Source: Marinomonas polaris DSM 16579 (GTDB lineage Bacteria > Pseudomonadota > Gammaproteobacteria > Pseudomonadales > Marinomonadaceae). Taken from it: a stretch of DNA of 64,000 nt. Positions 19,901-27,471 of the stretch are shown here, piece by piece. The stretch is taken from assembly GCF_900129155.1 (NCBI RefSeq), contig NZ_FQVF01000003.1:187872-251871 (forward strand), written 5' to 3'. The notes under the pieces were generated by a model that had not been told where the DNA came from, did no database searches, and worked only from the letters and a program-made list of their open reading frames with translations. The translations under genes and the position numbers were made by a program. How positions within the stretch are numbered: position 1 is the first letter of the stretch; each line of letters starts with the position of its first letter.

Positions 19901-22696
19901 TAGACTGCCTGTATTGGCAGCCAACGAAGCGATTTCATTGCCCGTGTTATTTAGGGTATACGCACCATTTACACCAAACAAACTTAGCGCTTGATCTCCT
20001 GTGATGGCCGTATCACTTGCTTGTGTTACGGTACCTGTACTGGATAGCTGAATAGCACCTGTGGTAGCAATATTTCCTAAAGTGAATTCTGTACCGTGGA
20101 AAGTTAATGCACCGCTGGTAGCTGTTAACTGGCCTATCGCATTGTCAGCATTATTTAATGTGTGTGTACCACCACCTATCAACGTCAGGTTTTGATCACC
20201 GGTAATGGCACCGTTTTGAGTGATATTGCCTTTGGTTTGCAGTGTCAATGCATCTTTCAATACGGTGGCATCGACATCAATATTTCCTGATTGATTCTCG
20301 CCGCCAATCGTAATCTCTGAGAATCCATCGACGAAATCTGTACTGAAATTAGTCGCCGTAACTTGCAGAGTGCCTGTTCCACCACCAATACCAATCGTTG
20401 CGGAGGCTGTTTTGGCCGCTATCTGTAGTGCACCAGTACTTTTAACCGTGCTGCTGGTAACAGTCAGTGCATCAGTATTAAATGTTATATCCCCAGCGCC
20501 GGCATCGATATCGCCATTGATCGTCAGTGCATCAGAGGTCAAGCTTAACGACCCAGTTGTAGTAATAGCGCCAGTAGTTTGTGCAGAGCCACTCACCAAT
20601 TCCACACTGCCAGTATTAGCCGTAAGCGTGCCAATCTCATTATTAGCGTTGGTAAGGATGTATGTTCCCTCTGTGCCAAGCAAGTTTAACGCTTGACCGC
20701 CCGTAATGGCCGTACCATCGGTTTGAGTTACCGTGCCAGTGGAAGACAGTTCAATATCGCCAGTGGTAACGATAGCCCCAAGAGAAAAATCATGATTGTT
20801 GGTAACGCTTAAAGTGCCGGTATTAGCGGCCAACGAAGCAATCTCATTGCCAGCGTTGGTTAGAGTATATGTGCCTGAACCTTGTAGGTTTAGAGCTTGC
20901 CCTCCTGTAATAGCGCCAGTTTGCGTAACTGCACCAGTGGAAGACAGTTCCACCGTACCTGTCGATGTAATACTCCCTAAACTAATATCCCCCGTGGATA
21001 AAATTTTAACGTTACCCGCTGCTGCAGTTATAGCTTGTGTTGTCACACTTGCAGCTGGACTCGTGTCTGTTGCACCACCAATCCAAACATCACCGCCATT
21101 CGTGTCAATCGAGGATCCAGCGCCCATGCTGACACTACCGGAACTGTTGTCATCGTTGTCAGCACGAAGCACGGTGTTCAGTGCCCCAGTTGTCGAGGTA
21201 ATAGACACGTTTTCATTAATAACAATGTTATTTGCAGCGGTTAAGGTGAGCGTTGCATCTGCTCCAGATGATTTCGAAATATTCGCAGCAAGGGTGATAT
21301 CCCCCTCACCGGCCACTTCTGAATCTGTCTGAACCGTAACATTGGTACCTGCATTTAACGCTGTCTCGATTGTTTCTGCCCCAATGTCACTTTGAGTTTC
21401 GCCACTCGTCAAACTACCATCACTGCCTGCGCTAATAGTAATGTTCGTTGGATCAAGCAACCATTCTGAGGCTTTTACTGTGGTGCCTTTTGCAACATTT
21501 AGCACATGACCGGAGGTTTCGATCTTGCCACCGTTTGCGTTTTCACCCAGACCTTTCGCACTGATGTTACCAGCAACTTTAGTAACACTTTCAGCATCAT
21601 TTACGTCTGACCAAACAACGACTTTACCACCGTCGCCCTGCGTCGTAGCGTTGGCTGAAATTTGACTGGTTTCCGTTAAAGTCACTTTCGTTGCATGTGG
21701 GTATAGGTCAGCATTGGCACCTTGCCAATCCCCACCGATTAGGATTTCGCCACCACCTGTTGCACCATCAGCGACTAATGTACCGCTATTGGTGATGTCA
21801 TCACCCATAAAAACAATTTCACCGCCCCGTGACGTTAAACTGGTGGCTTCAACAATACCTGTATTATTTACAACACTGGCGGTTAGATCGCTAGCGGCCT
21901 TAGCAGTAAACAAAATATGACCGCCGTCTGCTTTTATTGCTCCACCATTTTGAATCAATGCGTCAATGGCACCTTTCTGCACTTCGACACTAACGGTGCC
22001 TCCCATATTAACTAATACAGAATCGCCAGCAGCCAAGCGCACACTACCTTGATTAGCAACAATATCGCCCATATTTTCGATTTTGGCGGCAATCATAACG
22101 ACATAGCCACCTTCCGCTGCAACCAAACGCCCTTGGTTGACAACAGCATTACTATTGCCACCTTCGAATAGATAATTATCAGCACCAAAGTTTTCGTTTG
22201 TTAAATTTCGCGTAGAAGCAATCAGACCACCGACGTTAACCTGTGCTGTTGTACCAAATAAGATACCGTTAGGGTTTATAAGGAAGACTTGACCGTTTGC
22301 GTTAATAGCACCTTGTATACTCGAAACATCAGATCCAGTGACACGGTTTAACGCAACAGATGAAGATGAAGGTTGAATAAAGTTAACAACACTGTCTTTA
22401 CCGACGTTAAACGACTGCCAATCAATGGCCATTTTGTTGGTATTTTGAGTAATATTAAGCGTTTTCCCATTTGGCTGAGAAATACTGCCTGAGCCTAAAC
22501 TTACAGTTCCATTGGTTGGCAATGCATCAGCGTAAGCTTGGGCACTGACTATAAACACGCTACCCGCTATCAAACTTAGTCTTGCTCGGTGGCGACGGCC
22601 GTGATTTTTCTTTTTCCCGGCACTTTTGCCAATTTCACTCACAGCTTGCCAAACACCTATCGACGAATTCCAGATAACGCGGTAAATACGGTTCAT
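10913..22696 (-). CDS. Giant TpsA exoprotein, filamentous-haemagglutinin-type adhesin with YDG repeats
   Basis: Secreted surface protein of 3927 residues. It begins with an extended signal peptide region (MNRIYRVIWNSSIGVWQAVSE, a basic stretch, then cleavage near residue 56 after AQAYA). A haemagglutination-activity TPS domain follows to about residue 300, with the NPNGILFG motif that guides it to TpsB. The centre is a long beta-helix of Gly/Thr/Asn-rich repeats such as GAITGGQALNLLG and NEIASLAANTGSLSVTNNHDF. Near the C-terminus (about 3250-3730) come at least five YDG modules starting KVYDGNT. It closes with a proline-rich segment and an acidic tail. A role in attachment or biofilm is inferred from the family. 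No toxin (CDI-type) C-terminus or VENN motif is seen. Confidence 0.93.
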   Translation of the reverse strand: MNRIYRVIWNSSIGVWQAVSEIGKSAGKKKNHGRRHRARLSLIAGSVFIVSAQAYADALPTNGTVSLGSGSISQPNGKTLNITQNTNKMAIDWQSFNVGKDSVVNFIQPSSSSVALNRVTGSDVSSIQGAINANGQVFLINPNGILFGTTAQVNVGGLIASTRNLTNENFGADNYLFEGGNSNAVVNQGRLVAAEGGYVVMIAAKIENMGDIVANQGSVRLAAGDSVLVNMGGTVSVEVQKGAIDALIQNGGAIKADGGHILFTAKAASDLTASVVNNTGIVEATSLTSRGGEIVFMGDDITNSGTLVADGATGGGEILIGGDWQGANADLYPHATKVTLTETSQISANATTQGDGGKVVVWSDVNDAESVTKVAGNISAKGLGENANGGKIETSGHVLNVAKGTTVKASEWLLDPTNITISAGSDGSLTSGETQSDIGAETIETALNAGTNVTVQTDSEVAGEGDITLAANISKSSGADATLTLTAANNIVINENVSITSTTGALNTVLRADNDDNSSGSVSMGAGSSIDTNGGDVWIGGATDTSPAASVTTQAITAAAGNVKILSTGDISLGSITSTGTVELSSTGAVTQTGAITGGQALNLQGSGTYTLTNAGNEIASLAANTGTLSVTNNHDFSLGAIVTTGDIELSSTGTVTQTDGTAITGGQALNLLGTEGTYILTNANNEIGTLTANTGSVELVSGSAQTTGAITTTGSLSLTSDALTINGDIDAGAGDITFNTDALTVTSSTVKSTGALQIAAKTASATIGIGGGTGTLQVTATNFSTDFVDGFSEITIGGENQSGNIDVDATVLKDALTLQTKGNITQNGAITGDQNLTLIGGGTHTLNNADNAIGQLTATSGALTFHGTEFTLGNIATTGAIQLSSTGTVTQASDTAITGDQALSLFGVNGAYTLNNTGNEIASLAANTGSLSVTNNHNFSLGSIITTGDVELSSTGEVTQTGAIIGDQALNLLGTGTYTLNNTGNEIASLAANTGTLSVTNNHDFTLGSIVTTGDVTLSSDGTVTQTGAIIGGQALNLQGAGTYTLTNTGNEIASLAANTGSLSVTNNHDFTLGSIVTTGAVELSSTGTVTQATDTAITGDQALNLLGTGTYTLTNANNAIGTLTADTGSVELVNSSAQITGAITTKGALNLTSDDLTINENIATGAGNITFNTDSLTIASDKTVTGSGTLQVATKSVATTIGVNGGSGALQISTADFADGFSAITIGSADHTGGIEIGANTTLNDATTLQTGGILSVNNDLDALANNLTLKVGQLTIADDKTISGTGLLTVASETDSEAIDIGGTSQQLNAADFGSKIANGFSDIVIGGADQTGGINIVEDSTLAAAVTMQTSGALSVDHNLAAGANNLTLKVGELSVADGKAISGSGTLNIGSDTASDAISIVDTIDNTAVDTLQLLSADFVSKIADSFSGIVIGDSSQSGNITIGATAFNDALTLQTTGTVTQTGAITGGQDLNLLGSGGTHTLTNADNEIGNLTANTGSVALVNSLDQTTGAITTSGALNLTSDALTINENIATGAGNITFNTDALTIADGKTVAGSGTLQITTKTANKLIDVGGATADALQLTTTNISTDFADGFANITIGGVGHTGGIEIGADTTFKDAAILQTSGALSVSNNLAAGANNLTLKVGELSVADGKAISGTGTLNITSDTASDAISIVDTIDDNAVDTLQLLSADFVSKIADGFSSIVIGDSSQSGNITIGATAFNDALTLQSTGTVTQTGAITGGQDLNLLGTGGTHTLTDEGNSIGTLTANTGSVDFVHSAALAMGNMTATTGLTVTSAGDITVGSGKTLTAPIINLYSSKITNQGTLDASSTTTNGGNITLAKDASTAADFISLEGVLNASTTNGTGGTIITNGQSVFLNTSANVTTAGNTANGTWKTPVSTFDTVVAATGGDITGQTISDALKTANYTLTASSAKVTLSETLAGQNNLIDVNTNADITSADFGSITINDVITKVSAGTSGTSPSPVYDISTDTTLTISSKNDITINSAISSEKQRLNLILTANNDATDGGDVIFGSNGSVTTNNGNFYVGSVTLGQATNGVGYAYNDQDYHDIVTASAENFTMNTGSQINVGSGSLVLKVTDDINLPTGDAAGKSFSINSTAGSSGYNNETETNANRSGTPNYEQVATVPTSLTLEAGGSIIGASTDSTKISTNSSSAMVNVTSAENIGSEDSPVLFSSSNGTINITNTGGNSYIKFANGYDDSNFSNLNLTTDVNTKNTTQRIEFNSDGSHRLLATTDANGLFSIATGGFVDETSSKNITIKAPNITLANGAIVATGGSTSVNSSDSSVLDGTGLNLTLTALSGSTYGEIKADNAADYYSSTSAPDDFSNKEIYIQNGTLNLNASNFGVKNSGDDWSNALEVTANTLNVNNSGGSTWLRNSDFNSITFSAVDSNANVAGHHHILSTNGDFFNIETTADAKTIVHTIDDMNKLSGIKTDNKNVSLKTGLSISQSRDIIMADNAIDIGAATLSLTSYYGKSISAYSTDHVQGSGVITATTEANPDIATVTVGNLNLTTAYNTTNTASIGGSDYTLKVARGGETGEANVGSNVLTINNESGDIAINELSAEHFKTIKVNYSSTDSTARAHTVAIDLYDNNSVTENLNYSDTGNGLITLDASSIDLSGFNRNFDLYAYNKDIQVNNFYGGSGYFNVTSYNNSITLNGDVNTNGGNISLESNTFKLASSSRIDSNSDNASNSTSLGNSGSISLNNSKGSRGVDVSANTGVLATLTLDSSSSNTSGGSITTDMNATKSAGSYLTGLSFIGSGVTTDQDGSISLTGASFALNGDFTATGNVALSGGESTSSATNIPSVLIDTNQSITNSGDITFSGYSLSGNANRNYVFNTSSTGGNGGNVNLYPASTTGTFSAGSMTVNASGSTSSGTITLPAVTTTKNSGSSYTTTSAQSYTGSTITLNGGLQSNQANIDVLGSEVVLANDVSIDTYTGFVSGQISTTSGVTAGSVTIGSTGAKLTNNDPTYSFAIDTSGNKGAETYAANNGSIALIDSSTEKTTFNNFSMIGGGNLNSAFDTTKYSATGQVTIGQMDGGSFTWSDLSAGNLLLKGPGNYTVTGVIGTGAGTDFAAGTLAATGVANLNVTTENALVVGSLSSVNGVSATGTVSIATKADDLTVNNNITTTSAANGAITLNAGSTTDAGTATGGNVLLNANLTTGSGGQVIVYTGSIEDSGSYNFGDGHYRYNSDETSKNYTTTLGAGKYAIYREQPTLTIGFSFEKVYDGLELAPSSTSASFTGIVNGDKSQFTDQLVWKNAVEDQKILNAGEYNIARTGTYTGASELGYKVVNSENLKYTIARKDLTVSLANQTKVYDGNTSAILEAKDFSITGFVTVDGKTEGASVTQVEGTYNDKNVLDAKTVTAVLSNKLSADEGTLLSNYTIQNNVTGNASITKRALTASIIDTPTKVYDGNTDATLTNANFSIANLVDGESFTVSKASGTYNDKDVLDASSVTTSLAEGDFTEGSDTLASNYTMPVTATGEGSITARTLTASIIDTPTKVYDGNTDATLTNGNFSIANLVDGESFTVTKATGAYNDKDVVDASTVTTSLAEGDFTQENETLASNYIMPVTATGAGSITARTLTASIIDTPTKVYDGNTNATLTNDNYSLANLVAGESFTVNKTTGAYNDKDVADANNVTTSLVADDFEAGDDTLKSNYNLPITATGDAVITVRSLVAIAKTQDKIFDAKTDAKTTLTIATEDVNLRNLNDINNPLVVNGVVGNEKVFLTFTDASFSDEQVGINKTVTVNGLGVAGVDSANYIVMVKDALGALTAPASTMTTIADINPNNPPVVFIPAPPPAPVVIPRPNLGNAPVVAVGGMQVVSIASTGSTTSVSSGAQGEASIDTILLSQVNNGASFDNQVFIVDGGINTVNPDQAVNTEETVK
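11640..12660 (-). repeat. Tandem 93-residue YDG repeats inside tpsA
   Basis: The anchor ttaccrtcrtacacttt recurs at 11784, 12063, 12342 and 12630, with spacings of 279, 279 and 288 bases (93 and 96 codons). Each unit encodes TPTKVYDGNTDATLTN followed by FSIANLVDGESFTV-like text. The first three copies are nearly identical at DNA level, which points to recent duplication or gene conversion. More diverged copies flank them near 12910 and 11520. Confidence 0.9.
17440..18600 (-). repeat. 831-bp-period direct repeat inside tpsA
   Basis: A stretch of about 330 bases from 17440 is repeated almost base for base from 18271, an offset of 831 bases or 277 codons, so the frame is kept. It encodes GAITGGQDLNLLG, SQSGNITIGATAFNDALTLQ and the DTIDxxAVDTLQLLSADFVSKIAD segment. 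Further, weaker copies of the same modules spread from about 17300 to 20950. Recombination between the two strong copies would drop or add exactly 277 residues. Confidence 0.85.
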
Positions 22697-23295
22697 AAAC
22701 CAACCTCTGTGTAATGTTTTCGACTACCCTGGACAATCTCAGCCACCCAGGATAGTTCCTTATTTTTTTGCCATTACTTACCACTTTATTACCATTTACT
22801 GTAATTTTCTGTAAATTTTCATCATTTCTTTACGTTTTATTTATATTTTTTGAATGTAGCCTATTTTATTAATTGGTAAATGTTAGTTTTTTGACTTTTA
22901 CCCAGCAGCTCTGATGTATTTGTATAGACTAAAACTGACATTTGATGACTCGGAATAGGAGCTCAATGCTCTATCACAATACCCGCCTCGATGAACCGAG
23001 TTTGAATCGATTGTTTATTCGAAGTTCCAAGGATCAATCTAACGTCAGCCGTGTATTTCCCTATTTTTTTACGCCACGATAACTGGACATAGAAACACAA
23101 ACGATTGATTTTACTGCAATATAAGGAGGGAGGTAATTGAGATTAAATTCATTCTCTAAACTGACTAAGTGAAATGAAAACCAGTGACTGACTTCCAGCA
23201 AGATCTTGCAATCTAGCGCTACTCATCCGTTAAGGCTTTAGATCCATTGGCACTTACTTTTAGAAAATATAAGAGAAAGGGGGTATTGCCTTACC
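22697..23295. other. Gene-poor 600-bp region upstream of tpsA
   Basis: AT-rich region that should contain the tpsA promoter (minus strand, ribosome site AGAGG before 22696) and the end of the nnr transcript. A short CCTGG/CCAGG hairpin lies at about 22727-22752. A 38-codon frame (22966-23082, plus strand, MLYHNTRLDEP start) has a good AGGAG site 5 bases before its ATG, but resembles nothing I recognise. No riboswitch or RNA gene could be identified. Confidence 0.5.
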
Positions 23296-24840
23296 TTAGG
23301 GACTTAAATACTGCCTTTTAAAAACGGCTAACACCTTAGGCAAATGCTCAGGCAAATCTTCGGCAATAAGCCCTGCTCCAACTTCATTTCCCACTTCGCC
23401 ATGCATCCAAACAGCTGCAGCAGCGGCATCAAATGGCGACATGCCTTGAGCAAGCAGCCCCAAAATAAACCCAGCCAATACGTCCCCTGAACCACCCGTA
23501 GCAAGATCCGCAGGCGCGTTTGAATTGATAATCGCTCGGCCATCAGGAGAGGCGATCACGGTATCCGCACCTTTTAATACCACGACCGCACCACTTTGTT
23601 TGGCGGCAAGTCGAGCACGCGTTAATTTGTCGTCTGCAAGGTTGTTATTAATTTCAGGGCTTTTATTAATCTTAGGAAATAACCGAGCAAACTCCCCTTC
23701 ATGGGGCGTCATTACACAAGGGCCATTAATGGCATCAAAAAGCGTTTGTGGGTCATTGGCAAAAGCACTGAGTGCATCGGCATCCAACACAGTCGCACGA
23801 CCGGTAATAAGTGCAGCAAGAACAATTTTGCGTGTCCGAATACTTTCGAAGCCTGCTAAACCAGCGCCCGGCCCCACCGCAATGGCGTTATGACGCGTGT
23901 CTAATAACAACTCTTCAAAATCCTCCGCTTCTTGGCTCTGCTCTAACTTAGCCACCATCACACCAGTTAATGCTGTGGCATACACAGCCCACGCTTTAAT
24001 CGGTGCTGCTAGCGTGACTAAACCAGCGCCGATTCGCATGGCGCTACGAGCGGTTAAACGACTCGCACCTGTGATGTTTTCACCACCAAACACCAACGCA
24101 TGGCCGCGATGAAACTTGTGTCCATCCAATCGCGGCCAAGGATAATCTCGATACCAAAGCTCTGGACTATTTTCCCATGTTTGAAGATTTAGCTCGTCCA
24201 GCACAGTGACAGGAATACCTATATCAGCAACAACGAGTTCACCGCATAAACCTCGACCGGGAAACAATAAATGACCGGGCTTTTTACGAAAGAAAGTCAC
24301 AGTTAACTCTGCTGGAGCAACCTTACCAAGTACAGCACCTGTAGTGCCATCAATACCGCTGGGGACATCTACCGCACAAATTGGTATCTCGCGCTCAATC
24401 AGGGCATCGACCATGTCGCGAGCTTTGCCTTCTAAAGAACGAGTCAAACCCGCACCAAACATGGCGTCGATGACCAAATCGGTTTGCTCTAGTAGATCGA
24501 CAGAATACTCTTCAACTTCACCTTGCCAAGCATGAAAAAAACACGCAGCTTCTGGTGATAATTTTTCTACCGAACCCATAAATGCTAACCGCACAGACCA
24601 GCCAGCAGCTTGCAAAAGCTTGGCGACAACAAATCCATCGCCGCCATTATTTCCCGGCCCACAAAGCACTAATACCGAACATGTAGACCAGCGCTCCAGC
24701 ACAGCATCGGCTACCGCTTTTCCAGCTGCGGCCATCAGATCCATAACAGGTACACCAGCCACCACAGCGGATTTATCCGCCATACCCATTTCGCTTGCTG
24801 TTAAAAGTAATTGAGGATATTGCTTATGCATGTGAGCCAT
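23296..24840 (-). CDS. nnr: Bifunctional NAD(P)H-hydrate repair enzyme (epimerase and dehydratase)
   Basis: Repairs damaged nicotinamide cofactors: the N-terminal YjeF_N epimerase (about residues 10-210) interconverts R and S NAD(P)HX, and the C-terminal ribokinase-like dehydratase (about 225-505) removes the water. Visible motifs are VLVLCGPGNNGGDGFVVAKLL, DAMFGAGLTR and VPSGIDG in the first domain. The second has HKFHRGHALVFGG, GPGAGL, TPHEGEFARL and the NAPADLATGGSGDVLAG nucleotide site. The frame extends to 24870, but the ATG at 24840 has AGGTGG before it and gives 514 residues. It is a housekeeping gene transcribed alone, divergent from the VF530 gene. Confidence 0.93.
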   Translation of the reverse strand: MAHMHKQYPQLLLTASEMGMADKSAVVAGVPVMDLMAAAGKAVADAVLERWSTCSVLVLCGPGNNGGDGFVVAKLLQAAGWSVRLAFMGSVEKLSPEAACFFHAWQGEVEEYSVDLLEQTDLVIDAMFGAGLTRSLEGKARDMVDALIEREIPICAVDVPSGIDGTTGAVLGKVAPAELTVTFFRKKPGHLLFPGRGLCGELVVADIGIPVTVLDELNLQTWENSPELWYRDYPWPRLDGHKFHRGHALVFGGENITGASRLTARSAMRIGAGLVTLAAPIKAWAVYATALTGVMVAKLEQSQEAEDFEELLLDTRHNAIAVGPGAGLAGFESIRTRKIVLAALITGRATVLDADALSAFANDPQTLFDAINGPCVMTPHEGEFARLFPKINKSPEINNNLADDKLTRARLAAKQSGAVVVLKGADTVIASPDGRAIINSNAPADLATGGSGDVLAGFILGLLAQGMSPFDAAAAAVWMHGEVGNEVGAGLIAEDLPEHLPKVLAVFKRQYLSP

Positions 24841-25067
24841 TGACTTCCACCTATTAATAACTGAACACATGATATCAGCCGATGTTAACCGCTACCTCAT
24901 GAGATCTCGTTTACTCTAAACCCATCAGCAAGGCTCATCAAAATTATAATATATAGCGCATTTGAACAGCAGCTGAAACTAGGCTTTACTATATTGTCTA
25001 AGCCGTCACAGGTATGATGGCACATTCTTAACCTTTTAAACTTTTCGACTTATTACCGGACACTTTT

Positions 25068-25484
25068 ATGAACGACGAGATCAACTACACAAACAATCCT
25101 CTACACGGTCTGGGGTTACAAGAATTGCTCACCCAGATAGTTGATCACTATGGTTTTGAGATTCTTTACGCCTATCTAAACATCAACTGCTTCAAGACTA
25201 ACCCGAGCATTGAATCCAGTGTTAAATTCCTCAAGAAAACCGAGTGGGCACGGGAAAAAGTTGAAATTTTCTACCTTTATAAATTTAAAAACCTGCCACG
25301 AGTGTCATCTGAGCAATTTGAATTGCCACCTAGAAAGCGGATTATTCCAGAAGGCCAGACACCACGAGAACCTGCAGAATTAAGTATGGAAGACGCCGAA
25401 CGCGTACGAGAGAAGCAGGCGCAGAAAGCTGCTGAACATGGCAAGACAAAAAGATATGGCAACGGCAAGCCTGATAGATTTTAA
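25068..25484 (+). CDS. VF530 family (DUF2132) small DNA-binding protein
   Basis: A 138-residue protein. The conserved VF530 domain covers about residues 7-75, with [56 protein letters not shown] and FYLYKF. The rest is a charged, probably disordered tail ([37 protein letters not shown]). The founding member from Vibrio fischeri has a structure and is described as DNA-binding; no cellular role is established to my knowledge. It converges with a LysR gene, with only 6 bases between their stop codons and no terminator between. Confidence 0.85.
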   Translation: MNDEINYTNNPLHGLGLQELLTQIVDHYGFEILYAYLNINCFKTNPSIESSVKFLKKTEWAREKVEIFYLYKFKNLPRVSSEQFELPPRKRIIPEGQTPREPAELSMEDAERVREKQAQKAAEHGKTKRYGNGKPDRF

Positions 25485-25490
25485 TAAACA

Positions 25491-26441
25491 TCAGCTGGCT
25501 AGTAGCTCTCCTTGCCAGCGTCCTGACTCCCACTCGGCTTTTGTGACTTCCTTTATAAGAGGAATTACCGCGTTTAATAAAGCCGTTTGTGGGCGATCTG
25601 CAGCAGTTGACACACAAACATCTCGCCATAACGTCGGCTCCACAATTTCTATTGCCTGTATCTGATTCGCCTGCTGTAAATGATAAAAAGCGGATGTGGG
25701 CGATAGCAATACTCCATGTCCATCCACCACATAGCGCAGTGTCGTCATTAATTGACCAAACGCAGCTTTATGAGGCAACCTAATACCCGTTTTCTCCTCA
25801 TATTGACTCAAAACATATCCAAGCGAATCACGAGGGCCTGTGACAATCACTTCATGGTGGGCCAGCTCTGAAAATGTAATCGTTTTTGCTCCACTCAGTT
25901 TTTTATATGATGCCACTTTGGAATCACAACCAACTGCAAGAAACAGCTTTTCTCGAAACAGCTTTATTTGACGTATTTGACTCATATCTGACCCATCAGG
26001 CGATGAAATAGCTATATCTATTTCCCCTGATTGCAGTTGATTGGATAAGTTGTAAGACAGCCCAGCATGAAGATCTAACGTGATTTTAGGATAACGTTGC
26101 TCGACCAGTGCCAATAATGGCACCGAAATAATATTGCCAATTGGCTGCGTCATTCCAATTGATAAAACACCCGAGGGTTCATGTTCAAACTGATGCACAT
26201 CGCATTTTGCTTGTTCCATTTGACGCATAATCGATTCTGCATGGGCGAGAAAAATCTGCCCACTCTGCGTCAACACCACACCACGAAAGCTACGATCAAA
26301 TAAATTAGTACCAAGTTCATGCTCTAAGTTTTCAAGCTGCAAACTAATACTAGGTTGGGCAACATCTAATGCTCTTGCCGCTGCTGCGATGCTATTAAGC
26401 TCGGCTGTTTTTAGGAAAAAGGTGAGCTGCTTACTATTCAT
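25491..26441 (-). CDS. LysR-family transcriptional regulator
   Basis: Full-length regulator of 316 residues. The N-terminal helix-turn-helix (about 1-60) reads MNSKQLTFFLKTAELNSIAAAARALDVAQPSISLQLENLEHELGTNLFDRS, and the effector domain (about 90-300) has the two-lobe pattern with GVLSIGMTQPIG at its start. Similarity is greatest to the Nac/Cbl-like branch, but I cannot name an orthologue. It is divergent from the class II aldolase and amine oxidase genes and has an ATA-N9-TAT palindrome 12 bases before its start, so it probably controls itself and that pair. Confidence 0.88.
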   Translation of the reverse strand: MNSKQLTFFLKTAELNSIAAAARALDVAQPSISLQLENLEHELGTNLFDRSFRGVVLTQSGQIFLAHAESIMRQMEQAKCDVHQFEHEPSGVLSIGMTQPIGNIISVPLLALVEQRYPKITLDLHAGLSYNLSNQLQSGEIDIAISSPDGSDMSQIRQIKLFREKLFLAVGCDSKVASYKKLSGAKTITFSELAHHEVIVTGPRDSLGYVLSQYEEKTGIRLPHKAAFGQLMTTLRYVVDGHGVLLSPTSAFYHLQQANQIQAIEIVEPTLWRDVCVSTAADRPQTALLNAVIPLIKEVTKAEWESGRWQGELLAS

Positions 26442-26452
26442 AATTATTATGG

Positions 26453-26467
26453 ATACATAAAAAGTAT
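26453..26467. promoter_or_regulatory. Candidate LysR operator ATAC-N7-GTAT
   Basis: ATACATAAAAAGTAT is a symmetrical ATA-N9-TAT site in the 111-bp gap between the lysR gene and the class II aldolase gene. The spacing matches the general T-N11-A rule for LysR dimers and the ATA-N9-TAT form described for Nac. It is short and in AT-rich DNA, so chance is possible. Confidence 0.4.
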
Positions 26468-26552
26468 TGAGCTATACCATATTTATTTTTGTTTTTTATA
26501 GCCAGTTTTTTATTTAGCCTATCAACAAAATAACAACACAAAGAGAGAAGTC

Positions 26553-27323
26553 ATGTCTTCAACAAAGCGATATTTTGAAAAACCTAGTCGATTTAGTGAT
26601 GCAGAATGGCAAGCTAGACTTGACCTAGCCGCCATGTATCGAATCTTTGCCTACCTAAAATGGGATGAATCCATTTATAACCATATCTCATTGCGCGTAC
26701 CTGGCGAAGATGCACACTATTTGATTAACCCTTTTGGTTTACATTACAGCGAGGTCACCGCTTCCAATTTGGTTAAAGTCGACCTAAAAGGCAATATCGT
26801 TGGTCATTCGGATTGGCCGATTAACCCTGCTGGCTTTACCTTTCACAGCGCTATTCATGACAAAGTAGAAGGCGCACATTGCGTTATGCACGTCCATACT
26901 ACGCCTACTTTAGCTGTTTGCTGTTTAGAAGAAGGGATTTCTTACAGCAATTTCTACTCGGCGCAAATTTACAACAAAGTGGCTTACCATGACTTCGAAG
27001 GCATAACACTACACATGGATGAAGGCCAGCGCATTCTTGACAGTGCAGATGGCAAACCTATTTTAATGCTAAGAAACCACGGCCCTGTCGTCATGGGCGC
27101 AACATTAGCTCAAGCGTTTGCTCTAATGTGGTTAGTCAATCGAGCTTGCGAAGTACAAATGGCGACCATGTCGATGGGGAAAGTAAGAGAAATCCCTGAA
27201 GAAATCTGCAAAAAATGCACTGCGGACTCTCTACCATTAGACCCCAAATACGGCGCTGGTGAAGATGTATTTGCCGCGATGAAACGTATTATTGAAAAAC
27301 AGGATCCTTCCTATAAACAGTAA
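26553..27323 (+). CDS. Class II aldolase/adducin family protein
   Basis: A 256-residue zinc-dependent aldolase-fold protein. The N-terminal LAAMYRIFAYLKWDESIYNHISLRVPG is typical of the adducin-like branch, with YLINPFGLHYSEVTASNLVKVDLKGNIV. The zinc ligands are the two His in MHVHTTPT and the one in LRNHGPVV. This branch includes decarboxylases and aldolases of unknown substrate, often next to amine or aromatic catabolic genes. It precedes the amine oxidase gene by 148 bases in the same direction and is divergent from lysR, but a direct step in amine breakdown cannot be shown. Confidence 0.85.
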   Translation: MSSTKRYFEKPSRFSDAEWQARLDLAAMYRIFAYLKWDESIYNHISLRVPGEDAHYLINPFGLHYSEVTASNLVKVDLKGNIVGHSDWPINPAGFTFHSAIHDKVEGAHCVMHVHTTPTLAVCCLEEGISYSNFYSAQIYNKVAYHDFEGITLHMDEGQRILDSADGKPILMLRNHGPVVMGATLAQAFALMWLVNRACEVQMATMSMGKVREIPEEICKKCTADSLPLDPKYGAGEDVFAAMKRIIEKQDPSYKQ

Positions 27324-27471
27324 ATACCATTCCCACAACTAGTCTTATTATTTGATGTGCCAGTAAATTTAATAAATATCGATAGCGTTCCGTTTTTTAC
27401 AATACTCATTTACATAATTCTCTTTGAATGAAGGGGGTTACAAATCTTGTAAAAACACACTGGAGCAATCG

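Noticed and set aside
17055-20950. Regular DNA repeats that might look like a CRISPR or satellite array
   Set aside because: Spacing is in whole codons and follows protein modules; there are no constant short repeats with unique spacers and no cas genes.
11034-21920. Many long plus-strand open frames opposite tpsA
   Set aside because: They are low-complexity mirror frames of the Thr/Gly/Asn-rich repeats, lack ribosome sites and known domains, and tpsA itself has a full family structure.
22697-23295. Cyclic di-GMP (GEMM) riboswitch before the adhesin gene
   Set aside because: I looked for the conserved GEMM core on the minus strand and did not see it.
23328-23543. Alternative minus-strand frame suggesting a frameshift in nnr
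   Set aside because: The main frame covers all motifs of both nnr domains up to its normal end, so no frameshift is needed.
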